NCBI GenBank assembly: GCA_037176705.1
Contig: CM073887.1
Coordinates: 84,330,348-84,394,347, forward strand
Length of the DNA stretch: 64,000 nt
Reading direction: 5' to 3'
DNA from: Molossus alvarezi
Lineage: Eukaryota; Chordata; Mammalia; Chiroptera; Molossidae
The position numbers and the translations under genes are program-made. The notes beneath the pieces were generated by a model. It did not search any database, was not told the origin of the DNA, and was given only the letters and a program-made list of their open reading frames with translations. Numbering within the stretch: the first letter of the stretch is position 1; each line of letters opens with the position of its first letter. Below, piece by piece: positions 11,268 to 22,208 of the stretch.

Positions 11268-12324
11268 GAAAATAGTGTAACAGAAATGAAGAATGCCTTT
11301 GATGCACTTATCAGTAGAGTGGATATAGCTGAGGAAAGAATAAATGAGCTTGAATACATATCAACAGAAATTTCCCAAACTAAAATGCAAGCAAGCAAAC
11401 AAACAAAAAACACCAAAAAAAAAAAAAAAAAAGGAAGAGATTATCTAAGAATTGTGGGTTAATTTCAATGGTATAATATATATGTAATGGGCATACCAGA
11501 GGAAAAGAAAAAGAGAAAGGAAAGAAACAGAAGACATATCTGAAATAATAATGACTGAGACTTTCTCTAAACTGAAGCCAGACACCAAGCCACAGATCCA
11601 GGGACCCCAGAGAACACCAAGCTGAATAAATGCCCACCAAATTACACCTAGACATATTATACTACACTTCCAAAAGTAAAAGATAAAGAAAATATCATGA
11701 AAGCAGCCAGAGAAAAGAAAACATCTTACTTATACAGGAGCAAAGTTAAGAATTGCATCCAACTACTCAGGAATCTTACAAACAAGAAGATAGTGGGATG
11801 CAATATTTGAAGTGTTGAGAGAACATCCCCCCATACACTCCAATTTGGAAATTATTCTTTAAAAGTAATGGAGAAATAAGGACCTACTTAGACAAACAAA
11901 AATTGAAGGAATTTGTCACCATTAAACCTCCTTTATAAGAAATGTTCAAAGCAGTTTTTCAGAGAGAAGGAGAATGGGATCAGAAAATCAGATCTACATA
12001 AAGAAAGAAAAAGCATTAGAGAAAAAATAAGTGACATTAAAAAAAAAAACCTTTGATTCCTTTAATTCTTAATTGATCTAGCAGATTTGAATAAAATAGT
12101 AATAATAACAATGTATGTGATGATTATTGCTTATGGATAAGTGAAATGAAAGCCAGAAATTAAAGGACAAGAGGGAGAAATTAGGTATTTGCTCTACCTG
12201 TGGTATAATGTTATTTTAAAGTGGACTCTAGTTGTACAGTTAAAAAGAGAAGAAGAATTTATAAACTAAAAAAGGAGAGAAAATGAAATTATACAAAATG
12301 CTCAAATAAAACTATAGAAGACAG

Positions 12325-12579
12325 CCCTGGCCAGTTTTTCTCAGTGGTTAGAGCATGGTCCCACGGACCCAAGAGTCCTGGGTTCGGTTTCCACTAAGGG
12401 CACGTACCTCGGTTGCAGTTTGTCTCCAGTCCTGGTTGGGGTCGTGTGGGTGGTGACCACTGATGTGTCTCTCACATCAATGTTTCTCTCTCTCTCTCTT
12501 CCTCTATCCCTCTCCCTCTATCTGAAGATTAATGCAGAAATGTCCTTGGGGGAAGGAAAAACAAAAAACAAAAAACCAC
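12325..12579 (+). mobile_element. Ves-type SINE
   Basis: Younger sub-type, with 'ctcagtggttagagcatggt' and tail 'aatgtccttggggg'. Duplication AGAAGACAG at 12316-12324 and 12580-12588. Confidence 0.93.
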
Positions 12580-12697
12580 AGAAGACAGAAAAATAGTGGA
12601 AGACAAAAAATAAAAAAGGAATAAAAAATGATAACAATGAATTGAAAACAGTAACAGATAGAGTAGATATTAATTCAATTATATCAATAACCACTTA

Positions 12698-12967
12698 ATT
12701 TTTTATTTTTAATTATTTTATTATTATTGTTTTTATCCTCATGAGGACATTTTTGCATTTATCTTCAGATAGAGCAGGAGGGAGAGAGGGAGGAAGAGAG
12801 AGAAATAGCAATGTGAGAGAGACACATCAAGTGGTTGCCATCCACACGACCCCAACCGGGGCTGGGGAAAAACTGCAACTGAGGTACATACCCTTAGTGG
12901 GAACAGAACCCGGGACTCTCTGGTCTGTGGGCCAACACTTTAACTGCTGAGCCAAACCGGCCAGCAC
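12698..12967 (-). mobile_element. Ves-type SINE
   Basis: Minus-strand copy: T-run, 'tcctcatgaggacatttttg', GA-rich block, and head 'gctgagccaaaccggccagc'. Duplication TCAATAAYCACTT at 12684-12696 and 12968-12980. Confidence 0.93.
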
Positions 12968-13269
12968 TCAATAATCACTTTACATGTCTATGGTATAGCA
13001 GCTTTATACATAAATGCCAAAACTTGGGAGCAAATGTCCCTCAGTAGGTGAATGGACAAATAAAGTGTGGTACATCTAGACAGTGGAATATTATTTAACA
13101 CTAAAAAGAAATAAACTATCAAGCCACAAAAAAAAACTTGGAGGGAACTTAAATGTATATTGCTAAATTAAAGAAGCCAACATGAAAAGACTATGTACTG
13201 TATGATTCCAACCATATGACATTCTGGAAAAGGGCAAAACTATGGAGACAATTAAAAAGATATGCAGTG

Positions 13270-13620
13270 AGTGGAGAGCAAAGTTGATCTCATATATCCT
13301 GATTTCAAAAGTTACTACAAAGCTATGGTATCATAATAATGTGGTACTGGCATAAAGACAGACATGTGGATCAATGGAATGGAATAGAGAGCCCAGAAAT
13401 AAACCCTCACATATATGGTCAAATGATTTTTGACAAGTATGTGATGACCATTCTATGGGGGAAAGAGTTTGTTTTTGTTTTCAACAAATGGTATTGGGAA
13501 AACTAGATATCCACATGCAAAAAGAATGAAGTCAGAACATTACTTTAAACCATATACAAAAATTAACTCAAAATGGATTAAAGACTGAAATGTAAGTGCT
13601 AAAACCATAACATTCATCAG
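13270..13620 (+). mobile_element. Old L1M ORF2 C-terminal fragment (host of the nested stack)
   Basis: Text such as 'aaagctatggtatcataata', 'tgtggtactggcataaagac' and 'aacaaatggtattgggaaaa' is the L1 ORF2 region after the reverse transcriptase. It stops at the duplication of the 13636-21112 L1 and resumes at 21113. Not coding. Confidence 0.85.
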
Positions 13621-13635
13621 AGAAAATTTCATGGC
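13621..13635 (+). repeat. Target-site duplication (5' side) of L1 13636-21112
   Basis: AGAAAATTTCATGGC. The partner AGAAAACTTCATGGC is at 21113-21127, with one mismatch in 15. It proves that the 7.5-kb L1 is a single insertion into the older L1. Confidence 0.95.
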
Positions 13636-14608
13636 CATACGGAACATGGCAGTGGGCAAGACCGAAGCAAGGGTGAGTGTGTGAGTGGGTGAGCATGTAC
13701 AAGAGAGAGTGTGAGTGGATGTGAGTATAGGTAAGCATCTGCACAGCAGTGCAGGAACTTAGGGTGAACGGTTCTGGTGCTATGGGCTGGGGAGTGGCCG
13801 CTACTGCTGCATGCTGCTTGGCAAGGAGCTTCTCCACACTTGGGCTGGAAAGTGCCACAGTTTTGGAAGATCCACTGGATCCTCCTAGGGAGGAGGCAGC
13901 AGGGAGTGGCTAGGGCCCAGCGCTCCAAGGCCCCGAATGTGCCCAGCACCACCAGGGCAGCCACCTCTGCTGTGCCACCACCAACCTACACAGTAGCTGC
14001 ACCACAGAGGAAACTGTACCCAGCCACATGAGCCACACCCAGTAGCAGCACTGCCATGGGAGCTGAGCCATGCCAGGCACCCCAGCAGCAGCTGGACCCA
14101 GGCACACAAGCTCCATCCCCAGCCAGATCTGAACACACCGGTCCCGAGTCAGTGGGACCCAACATATCAGCCCTGCCCTGGCCAAACCTGCGCACAACTG
14201 ACATACATCCACCAAACCTGTGTACCACAGCCACGCCCTCATCAGACCCATGCAAGGCAGCAATGCCTCCAATGACACATGGACACACCTGCAGCAGATG
14301 AGGCACTTGCCCCAACATCTCCACACCAGCCCAGAGCCACTGACCCCATAAGCCATGCTGCAGCCAAGAGCTGCTGGCCCCCACTGTCACTGCAGTTGAG
14401 AACCACAACTGTCACTGAGAGCCACCTGCTCCGCCACCACTGCCATCTCTGAGAGCTGCCAGCACCCCCTAGATAATGGGACTGGATCCGAGATCCAGCC
14501 ACTCCATGACCCAACGCCTCTGGATGCACTGACCTGCCAGGGCAATGCGGTGCACCTCACCTGGCCCTGAACTACCAGGCTGCTAAAATTGTAAGACAAA
14601 GAAACAAC

Positions 14609-14833
14609 GCCTAGCCCGGCCAGTGTGGCTCAGTAGAATGCACATCATCCCATGGACTGAGAGGTCCTGGTTGGATTCCCGGTCAGGGCAGATGTCCAGG
14701 TTTCAGGCTTGATCCCCTGCAGGGGGTGTGCAGGGGGCAACAAATCAATGTTTCTCTCTCACATCAATGCTTCTATCTCTTTCTTTCTTTCTCTCTATAA
14801 AAAATCAATGAAAGCATATTTAAAAATAGAAAG
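14609..14833 (+). mobile_element. Ves-type SINE
   Basis: Head 'gcctagcccggccagtgtgg'. Duplication AAAGAAACAAC at 14598-14608 and 14834-14844. Inserted at the junction of the L1 5' UTR and ORF1. Confidence 0.94.
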
Positions 14834-14844
14834 AAAGAAACAAC

Positions 14845-15955
14845 CTCCAAATGAAAGAAAAGGAGGAATCACTGGGAAAGAAACTAAATGAAGCAGAGGC
14901 AAGCAGTTTGTCAGATAAAGAAATAAAAACAATGGTTTTAAAGATGCTCAAACAACTTACTAAGAATTATAAAGAACTCAGTGGAAACTACATCAGCATG
15001 AACAAAAGAGGTAGAGCTATGAATAAGAATCAAGTGGAAATGAAAAATGACATAGCTGAAATAAAGAATACCCTGGAAGGATTCAATAGTAGTTTAGAAG
15101 AAGCTGAGGACTGAATCAGCAAGTTAGAAAACTAGGTAGGAAAAAACACTCAATTTAAACAGCAAATGAAAAAAAATTAAAACGAAGGAGGAGAGTTTCA
15201 GGGAGCTTGGGGAAAATATGAAATGTAACAACATTTGCATCATAGGTGTACCAGATGGAGAAGAATTAGAGAAAGGAAAGGAATAGAGAACCTGTTTGAA
15301 GAAATAATGATCAAAAACTTCCCTAACCTAGTAAAGAAAAGAGCCACACAAGTCCAGGAAACATACAAAGTCCCAATCAAGATTAACCCACACCCTGGCT
15401 GATTGGCTCAGCAGTTAGAACATTGGCCCATGGACCAAAGAGTCATAGGTTCAATTTCAGTCAAGGGCCCATGCCTTGGTTATGGTTCAGTCTCTGGCCC
15501 TGGTTGTGGTCACGCTGAAGGCAACCAGTTGAAGTGTCTCTCTCATGTCAATGTTTCTCTCTCTCTCTCTCTCCCTCCCTCCCTCTCCCTCCCACTCTAT
15601 CTGAAGATAAATGGATAAATATCCTCCAATGATGATTTAAAAAAAAATGAACTAAAAAAGACCCACATCTAAACACAACATAATTAAAATGGCAAACATT
15701 AAAGCTAAAGAAAGAATCTTAAAGGTAGCAAGAGAGAAACAGAAAGTTACCTACAAGAAAGCTCCCATTAGATTGTAAGCTGATTTCTTAATAGAAACAC
15801 TACAGGCCAGAAGGGAATGGCAAGAAATTTACAAAGTAATGAAAAACAAGGGACTGAATCCAAGACTATCCAGCAAGGCTATCATTCAAAATTGAAGGGA
15901 AAATAAAGAGCTTCCCAGACAAAAAAAAAAACAACAACAAGGCTAAAGGAGTTTA
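14845..15955 (+). pseudogene. Broken L1 ORF1 (RNA-binding protein)
   Basis: L1 ORF1p is a trimeric coiled-coil RNA chaperone that packages L1 RNA. Here a coiled-coil part is readable at 14851-15114 (motifs 'NQVEMKNDIAEIKNTLE' and 'SSLEEAED'). Stop codons follow directly after it, and a SINE at 15393-15660 splits the C-terminal half. The domain end 'ttcttaatagaaacactaca' and 'ggccagaagggaatggcaag' (RxLS-FxxETLQARREW region in intact copies) is still visible near 15785-15825. Non-functional. Confidence 0.85.
15393..15660 (+). mobile_element. Ves-type SINE
   Basis: Head 'ccctggctgattggctcagc', long TC run, and tail 'atggataaatatcctcc'. Duplication ACCCACA at 15386-15392 and 15661-15667. Confidence 0.92.
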
Positions 15956-17118
15956 TTACTACTGAACCAGCATTGCAAGAAATGCTAAAGGGACTGTTGT
16001 AAGAAGAAGAAATAAAAAGAAAGAGAGCAAAACACAAGCATAAAGAATAAAAGTGGCAATAAATAAACACCTATTGATTATAACTTTAAAAGTAAATGGT
16101 TTAAATGCTCCAATCAAAAGATATACGGTAGCTGAATGGATAAGAAAACATAACCCGTGTATATGCTGTTTACAAGCGACCCACCTCAGAACAAAAGACT
16201 CACACAGGATGAAAGTGAAGGGATGGAATAAAATTTTCATACAAATGGAAACAAACAAACAAAAAATAGCTGGAATAACAATACTCAAATCTGATAAAAT
16301 AGACTTCAAAATGGAGGCCATAACAAGAGACAAAGAAGGCCACTACATAATATTAAAAGGATGGATCCAACAAAAAGATATAACCCTGGTAATCATATAT
16401 GCACCCAATATAGGAGCCCCAAAATATATTTAAAAACTGCTGAAGGACTTTAAGGGAGAGATTGACAGCAATACAAACATAGTAGGGGACTTTAAAACCC
16501 CACTGACATCACTGGATAGATCTTCTAGACAAAGAATCAACAAGGAAACAGAGATCCTAAACGACACACTGGATCAGATAGATTTAATTGACATTTACAG
16601 AACATTTCACCCAATGCTGCAGAATATACATTCTTATCAAGTGCACTCAAGACATTCTCAAAGACAAACCACATGTTAGGACACAAACTAAGTCTTTACA
16701 AGTTCAAGAAGATTGAAATCATATCAAGCATCTGTTCAGATAAAAATGGCAAGAAACTAGAAATCAATTACAATAAAAACATTCAAATACATGGAGGCTA
16801 AATAGCATGTTATTAAACAATAAATGGTTTGCCAAGAAGATCAAGGAAAAAATAAAAAAAAAAACTTCCTGGAAACAAATGAAAATAAACACACAAAAGC
16901 CCCAAATCTATTGGACCAATGAAAGCAGTCCTGAGAGGAAAGTTCCTAACATTACAAGCCTACCTCAAGAAACAAGAAAATTTTCTAATAAACTATCTAA
17001 TCCTTCTACTTAAGGAATTAGAAAGACAACAACAACAACAACAACAAAACCTAGAGTAAGTAGAAGTAAAAAAATAATAAAGAGCTGAGTGGAAATAAGT
17101 GACATAGAGACTAAAAAT

Positions 17119-17158
17119 AAATGAATGAATGAATGAATGAATGAATGAATAAATAAAA
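17119..17158. repeat. (ATGA)n microsatellite
   Basis: About seven ATGA units grading into ATAA units, grown from an A-rich stretch inside the dead L1 ORF2. Confidence 0.95.
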
Positions 17159-18210
17159 TAAAAGGTCATTGAAACCAAGAGATGGTTCCTTGAAAAGATA
17201 AACAAGATTGATCAGCCTTTAGCCAGACTCACCTAGAAACAAAGAGAGAGGACCCAAATTAATAAAATCAGAAACGAAAGAGATGAAGTAACAACTGACA
17301 CCATAAATATACAAAGAATTATAAGAAAATATTATGAACAATTATATGTCAATAAATTGGACAACTTAGGTGAAATGGACAAATTCCTAGAATCATACAG
17401 TCTTCCAAAACTCAATCAGGAAGAGTCAGAAAACCTGAACCAACCAATAACAACCAAGGAAATTGAAGCAGTAATCAATAAACTCCCAGCAAACAAAAGC
17501 CCTGGTTCACAAGGCTTCACAGGGGAGTTTTACCAAACATTCAAAGAAGAATTAATACCTGTTCTCCTCAAACTATTCCAAGTAATTTAAGAGGAAGGAT
17601 GACTCCAAAGCTCTTTTTATGCACTCATCATAATCCTAATTCCAAAACCAGATAAAGACACTACAAACAAAGAAAATTACAGAGCAATATCCCTGGTGAA
17701 CATAGATGCCAAAATCCTCCACAAAATATTAGCAAATCCAACACAGCAAAAATGTAAAAATTGATTCATCACAACCAACTGGGAATTATCCCAGGAATGC
17801 AAGGCTAGTACAATATTCACAAATCAATAAATGTGATACACTACATAAACAAAATGAAAGATAAAAATTATATGATTATACCAATAGATGCAGAAAAAGC
17901 ATTTGACAAAATCCAGCACCCATTTTTGATAAAAACTCTAAGCAAAGTTGGAATAGAGGAATCATACCTCAATATAACAAAGGCATATATGACAGATAAC
18001 ATCATACTCAATGGGCAAAAACTAAAAGAATTTCCCTTAAGAACAAGAACAAAACAAAGATGTCTGCTTTTGCCACTCTTATTCAACATAGTACTTGAAG
18101 TATTAGCCACAGCAATCACACAAGAAGAAAAAATAAAAGACATCCAAATTGAAAATGAAACTGTCATTATTTGCAGATAACATGATATTGTACATAAAAA
18201 AAAAACCCTA

Positions 18211-18396
18211 CCCCAGCTGGTGTGGCTCAGTGGTTGAACGTCAACCCATGAACCAAGAGGTCACCGGTTCGATTCCCGGTCCAGTGGGAGCAGGCAGAAG
18301 TTGGCCAATTGATGTTCTCTCTTATTGATATTTCTATCTCTCTCTCCCTCTCCCTTCCTCTCTCTCTCTATTATCAATAAAGAAAACAACAACAAC
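18211..18396 (+). mobile_element. Ves-type SINE, internally deleted
   Basis: Head 'ccccagctggtgtggctcag', B box 'caccggttcgattcccggtc'. It lacks the roughly 40-base segment between the B box and 'gtgggagcaggcag' that is present in other copies. Duplication AAACCCTA (18203-18210 and 18397-18404, with register ambiguity in the A-run). Confidence 0.9.
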
Positions 18397-18771
18397 AAAC
18401 CCTAAAAACTCTACCAAAACACTCCTAAATTTAATAATGAGTTCAACAAAGTAGCAGGATACAAAATTAACATAAAAAATTGATGGCATTTTTATGTACT
18501 AATAATGAACACTCAAAAAGAGAAACTAAAAAAAAATTCCATTTACCAATGCAACAAAAAAATTAAGATACCTAGGAATAAACTTAACCAAGGAGGAAAA
18601 AGACCTGTTCTCAGAAAACTACAAGACATTGACAAAAGAGAGAGAGGAAATATAAGGAAGTGGAAGCATATACCATATTCATGGATTGGAAGAATCGACA
18701 TCATTAAAATGTTCATACTACCCAAAGCAATCTATAGACTCAATGCAATGCCTATTAAAATACCAATGGCA

Positions 18772-18930
18772 GCCCTGGCCGGTTTGGCTCAGCAGTTAGA
18801 GCGCCCGCCTACGGTCCAGAGAGACCCGGGTTCGGTTCCTGCTAAGGGCACGTACCTCGGTTGCAGTTTGTCCCCGGCCTTGGTTGGGTCGTGCGGGTGG
18901 CAGCCACTCGATGTGTCCCTTCCACATCGA

Positions 18931-18978
<48 letters not shown>

Positions 18979-19028
18979 CCCCCCACTATATCTGAACAAA
19001 ATATTGAAAAAATTAAAAAAATAAAAAT
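18772..19028 (+). mobile_element. Ves-type SINE, young sub-type, with long (TC)n
   Basis: Head 'gccctggccggtttggctca'. A TC run of about 20 units at 18936-18975, then a C-run. Perfect 15-bp duplication AAAATACCAATGGCA at 18757-18771 and 19029-19043. Confidence 0.97.
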
Positions 19029-19661
19029 AAAATACCAATGGCATATTTCAAAGATCTAGAACAAATACTCCAAAAGTTTGTATGAAACCAAAAAAAGACC
19101 CCAAATAGCCACAGCAATCTTGAAAAGGAAGAACAAAGTAGGAGGGATCACAATACCAGATATCAGGTTATACTACAAAGCCATTGTAATAAAAATATCC
19201 TGGTACTGGCACAAGAACAGGCATACAGATCAATGGAACAGAATAGAGAACCCAGAAATTGACCCAAGACATTATGCTCAATTAATATTTGACATAGGAG
19301 GCAAGAACATACAATGGAGTAAAGACAGTCTCTTTACTAAATGGTGTTGGGAAGATTGGACAGGTAAAGGCAAAAAATGAAACTAGACCACCAACTTACA
19401 CCATACACAAGAATAAACTAAAAATGGATAAAAGTCTTAAATGTAAGTCATGAAACTATAAAAATCCTAGAAGAAAATGTAGGCAGCAAAATCTCAGACA
19501 TCACCTGTGGTAGAATTTTCACTGATACATTGCCTAGGGTAAGAGAAAGAAAGGAAAAAAATAACAAATGAGACTACATCAAACTAAAAAGATTTTATAT
19601 GGCAAAAGAAACCAGCATCAAAATGAAAAGTGAATACACTGTATAGAAGAACATATTTACC

Positions 19662-19897
19662 GCCCTGGCTGGTTTGGCTCAGCGGTTAGAGCGTCAGCCT
19701 GCAGTCCAGAGAGACCCGGGTTCGGTTCCCGCTAAGGGCGCGAGCCTCGGTTGCAGTTTGTCCCCGGCCCTGGTTGGTCATGTGGGTGGCAGCCACTCAA
19801 TGTGTCCCTTTCACGTCGATGCTTCTCTCTCTCTCTCCCACTCTATCTGAACAAAAAATGGAAAAATGTCCCTCGAGTGAGGATTGAAAAAAAAACA
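19662..19897 (+). mobile_element. Ves-type SINE, young sub-type
   Basis: Head 'gccctggctggtttggctca', B box 'gggttcggttcccgctaagg', tail 'cctcgagtgaggattgaaaa'. Duplication AACATATTTACC at 19650-19661 and 19898-19909. Confidence 0.97.
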
Positions 19898-20449
19898 AAC
19901 ATATTTACCAATGATACATAGGATAAGTGGTTAATTTCCAAAATATATAAAGTACTTACAAAGACTCAACCAAAGAAATACAATCCAATTTAAAAATGGG
20001 TGGATGACCTGAATAGACACTTCTTCAAATTTCTTCAAATAGAAACTACAAATAGCCAAGAGACATATGAAAAAATGCTCAATGTCACTAATAATCAGAA
20101 AGATGCTAATTAAAACAACTATGAGGTATCACCTCATTCCTGCCAGAATGGCTGCCATCAACAAATCATCAAACAAGTGCTGGAAAGGATGTGGGAATAA
20201 AGGATACTCTAGCACACTGCTGGTGGGAATGCAGACTGGTGCAGCCACTATGGAAAACAATATGGTGATTCCTCAAAAAATTAAAAATGTAACTGTATTT
20301 GACCCAGTAATCCCACTTCTAAGTATATATCCTAAGAAGCCTGAAACACCAATCAGAAATAATATATGCACCCCTATGTTTATAGCAGCGCTATTTACAA
20401 CAGCCCAATTGTCCATCGGTAGATAAGTGGATAAAAAAGTTGTGGTACA

Positions 20450-20681
20450 GCCCTGGTTGGTTTGCTCAGTGGTTAGAGCATCAGCCTTCAAACCAGAGAG
20501 TCCTGGGTTTGATTCTCGCTAAGGGCACGTACCTCAGTTGCGGTTTGTTCCCGGCCCCAGTTGGGGTTGTGTGGGTGGCAACCACTCGATGTGTCGATGT
20601 TTCTCTCTCTCTTCACTCCTCTTTCCCTCCCACTCTATCTGAAGATAATTGCAAAAAATGTCCTCAACTATAAAAAAAAAA
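20450..20681 (+). mobile_element. Ves-type SINE, young sub-type
   Basis: Head 'ccctggttggtttgctcagt' (one base lost in the A box). Duplication AGYTGTGGTACA at 20438-20449 and 20682-20693. Confidence 0.95.
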
Positions 20682-21112
20682 AGCTGTGGTACATTTACAC
20701 AGTGGCATACTATGCAGCTGTTAAAAAAAGAAAAGATCTCTTATCCTTTGAGATGACATAATGGATCTGGAGAGCGTTATGCTAAGTGAAATAAGCCAGT
20801 CTGAGAAAAACAAATATCACATGGTCTCACTTATTTATGGAATATAATGAACAAAATAAGCTAACAAACAAAATAGATCCAAAGATATAGAAGTAGGGAA
20901 CAGACCGACAAACCTCAGAGGGAAGAGGGGTGAGGGAGAGTGGGAAGTGACAAACCAAAGAACTGGTATGTATATATGCATAACCAATGGACACAGACAA
21001 CAGTGCAGTAAAGGGGGGCCCCCCTGGTCAGAGTAGGGAGGATGGTGTCGATGGAGGAAAAAAGGAGGAAGTCTGTAATACTTTCAATAATAAAGATAAA
21101 TTTAAAAACAAA

Positions 21113-21367
21113 AGAAAACTTCATGGCATTGTATTTAGCAATAATTTCTTGGATATGACACCAAAAGCACAGGTAATAAAAGGAAAAATTGATAAATTTT
21201 ACTGCATTAAAATTAAAAATTTCTGTGCATCAAAGGACACCATCAACAGAGTGAAAAGTCAGGAAATGTTTGCAATTTATATACCTGATAAGGTGTTAAG
21301 AGAAAGAATATATAAAGAACTATAACTCAACAACGAAAACAACTTGATTAAAATGGGCAAAGGACTT
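21113..21367 (+). mobile_element. Old L1M ORF2, continuation after the nested L1
   Basis: Starts with the 3' target duplication and continues the ORF2 C-terminus of the 13270-13620 fragment ('catcaaaggacaccatcaac', 'aatatataaagaactataac'). Interrupted again at 21367 by an LTR. The ORF is dead. Confidence 0.85.
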
Positions 21368-22208
21368 TGCCATATTGTGATATACTAAGAAATATATATA
21401 GTTGGTCTTCATCCCTGGTTCCTGACACAAGAGTCCCAAAGAACTTTGCACTCTACAGAAAGAAGCATACCTTTTTGTATGCTAATGAGGTGACTGAAGG
21501 GTGCTAGACAGCTTCAAGATGGGGGCTGGTGGCCAGAGGACCCAACCATGTGATTAGAGAATTGGAACTTTCATCCTCACCACCATCTTGCAGGGTGGGA
21601 AGATCTGGAGATTCAATTAATCACTGATGGCCAATAATTAGTGAGTCTTGCCTTGATAATGGAATGTCCATAAAACGCTAACTAATGGTTTGGAGAGCTT
21701 CTGAGTTGAACACATCCATGTACAGGGAGAGTGGTACACTCCAACTCTGCGGGGACAAAAGCTCCCACACTCAGGACGCTTCCAGACCTGTGTCTCTTCA
21801 TCTGGTTGTTCATCTGTAGCCTTTATAATATCCTTTATAATACAGCAGTAAATGTAAGTAAATGTTTTCCTGAGTTTTGTGAGCTCTTTCAAAAAATTAT
21901 GGAACCTAAGGGTAGGGGTGGGTGGGTTGTGGGAACATTTGATTTCATAGCCAAGTCAGACAGAAATGTGGGTACCCTGAGGATCCATTACTTGCAACTG
22001 GCATCTAAAGTAAGGGCAGTCTTGTGGGACTGAGCCCTTAACCTGCGGAGTCTGACACTAATTCTGGGTAGTTAGTGTCATAATTGAATTAAATTATAGG
22101 ACATTCAGTTGGTGTCCAGAGAGTTGCAAAATTGGTTGGTATGGGGAAAAGAACTCTTCCACACATTTGGTGTCAGCAGTGTTGTAGCAGAGAAACAGTT
22201 TTTCTTTA
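21368..22208 (+). mobile_element. Solo LTR of an old endogenous retrovirus-like element
   Basis: About 840 bp inserted in the old L1 between two copies of GACTT (21363-21367 and 22209-22213); a 5-bp duplication suits ERVL-type (class III) elements. Characteristic text includes 'tttttgtatgctaatgaggt', 'gaggacccaaccatgtgatt', 'ccttaacctgcggagtctga' and 'acacatttggtgtcagcagt'. The family is not named. No internal retroviral genes are present, so it is a solo LTR. Confidence 0.7.

Larger units (their letters stand above)
10830..13265 (+). mobile_element. Old L1M/HAL1-type element lacking most of ORF2
   Basis: ORF1-like text ('atgctaagggatgtaataga', 'gaacagatgggtaatataag', 'gctgaggaaagaataaatga') runs to the ORF1 end ('tttgtcaccattaaacctcc' and 'aagaaatgttcaaagcagtt'). 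It then passes in about 900 bases to 3'-end phrases ('agtaggtgaatggacaaata', 'ggtacatctagacagtggaa'), so ORF2 is almost entirely missing. This layout fits half-L1 (HAL1) or an internally deleted L1M. Three SINEs interrupt it. Many stops; not coding. Confidence 0.6.
16053..20780 (+). pseudogene. Broken L1 ORF2 (endonuclease/reverse transcriptase)
   Basis: Intact L1 ORF2p has an N-terminal apurinic-type endonuclease and a central reverse transcriptase. The N-terminus is readable at 16053-16433 (starts MAINKHLLIITLKVNGLNAP; 'CCLQATHL' where intact copies have CCLQETH, so the catalytic Glu is replaced by Ala). RT pieces lie at 17357-17590 ('[19 protein letters not shown]') and 17833-18180. At about 18169-18183 the catalytic FADD box reads FADN. 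Three SINEs split the rest (a fourth near 20450 sits at the 3' end of the ORF). Not functional; both enzymatic activities have lost key residues. Confidence 0.9.
13636..21112 (+). mobile_element. Full-length dead L1 with six SINE insertions
   Basis: A complete L1: 5' UTR (13636-14590, GC-rich, starting at 'catacggaacatggcagtgg'), ORF1 remains (about 14835-15950), ORF2 remains (from 16053 to about 20780) and a 3' UTR ending 'ctttcaataataaagataaa'. It is bounded by 15-bp target duplications. Frameshifts and stops break both ORFs, and six Ves SINEs have landed inside, each with its own duplication. The 5' UTR resembles the module at 27939-28630 and lacks the extra module seen upstream of ORF1 at 28868-29640. 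Confidence 0.95.

Noticed and set aside
13910..14408. Overlapping 140-148-codon frames on the minus strand
   Set aside because: Antisense to the GC-rich L1 5' UTR; compositional artefact (Trp/Cys/Gly-rich, no domain).
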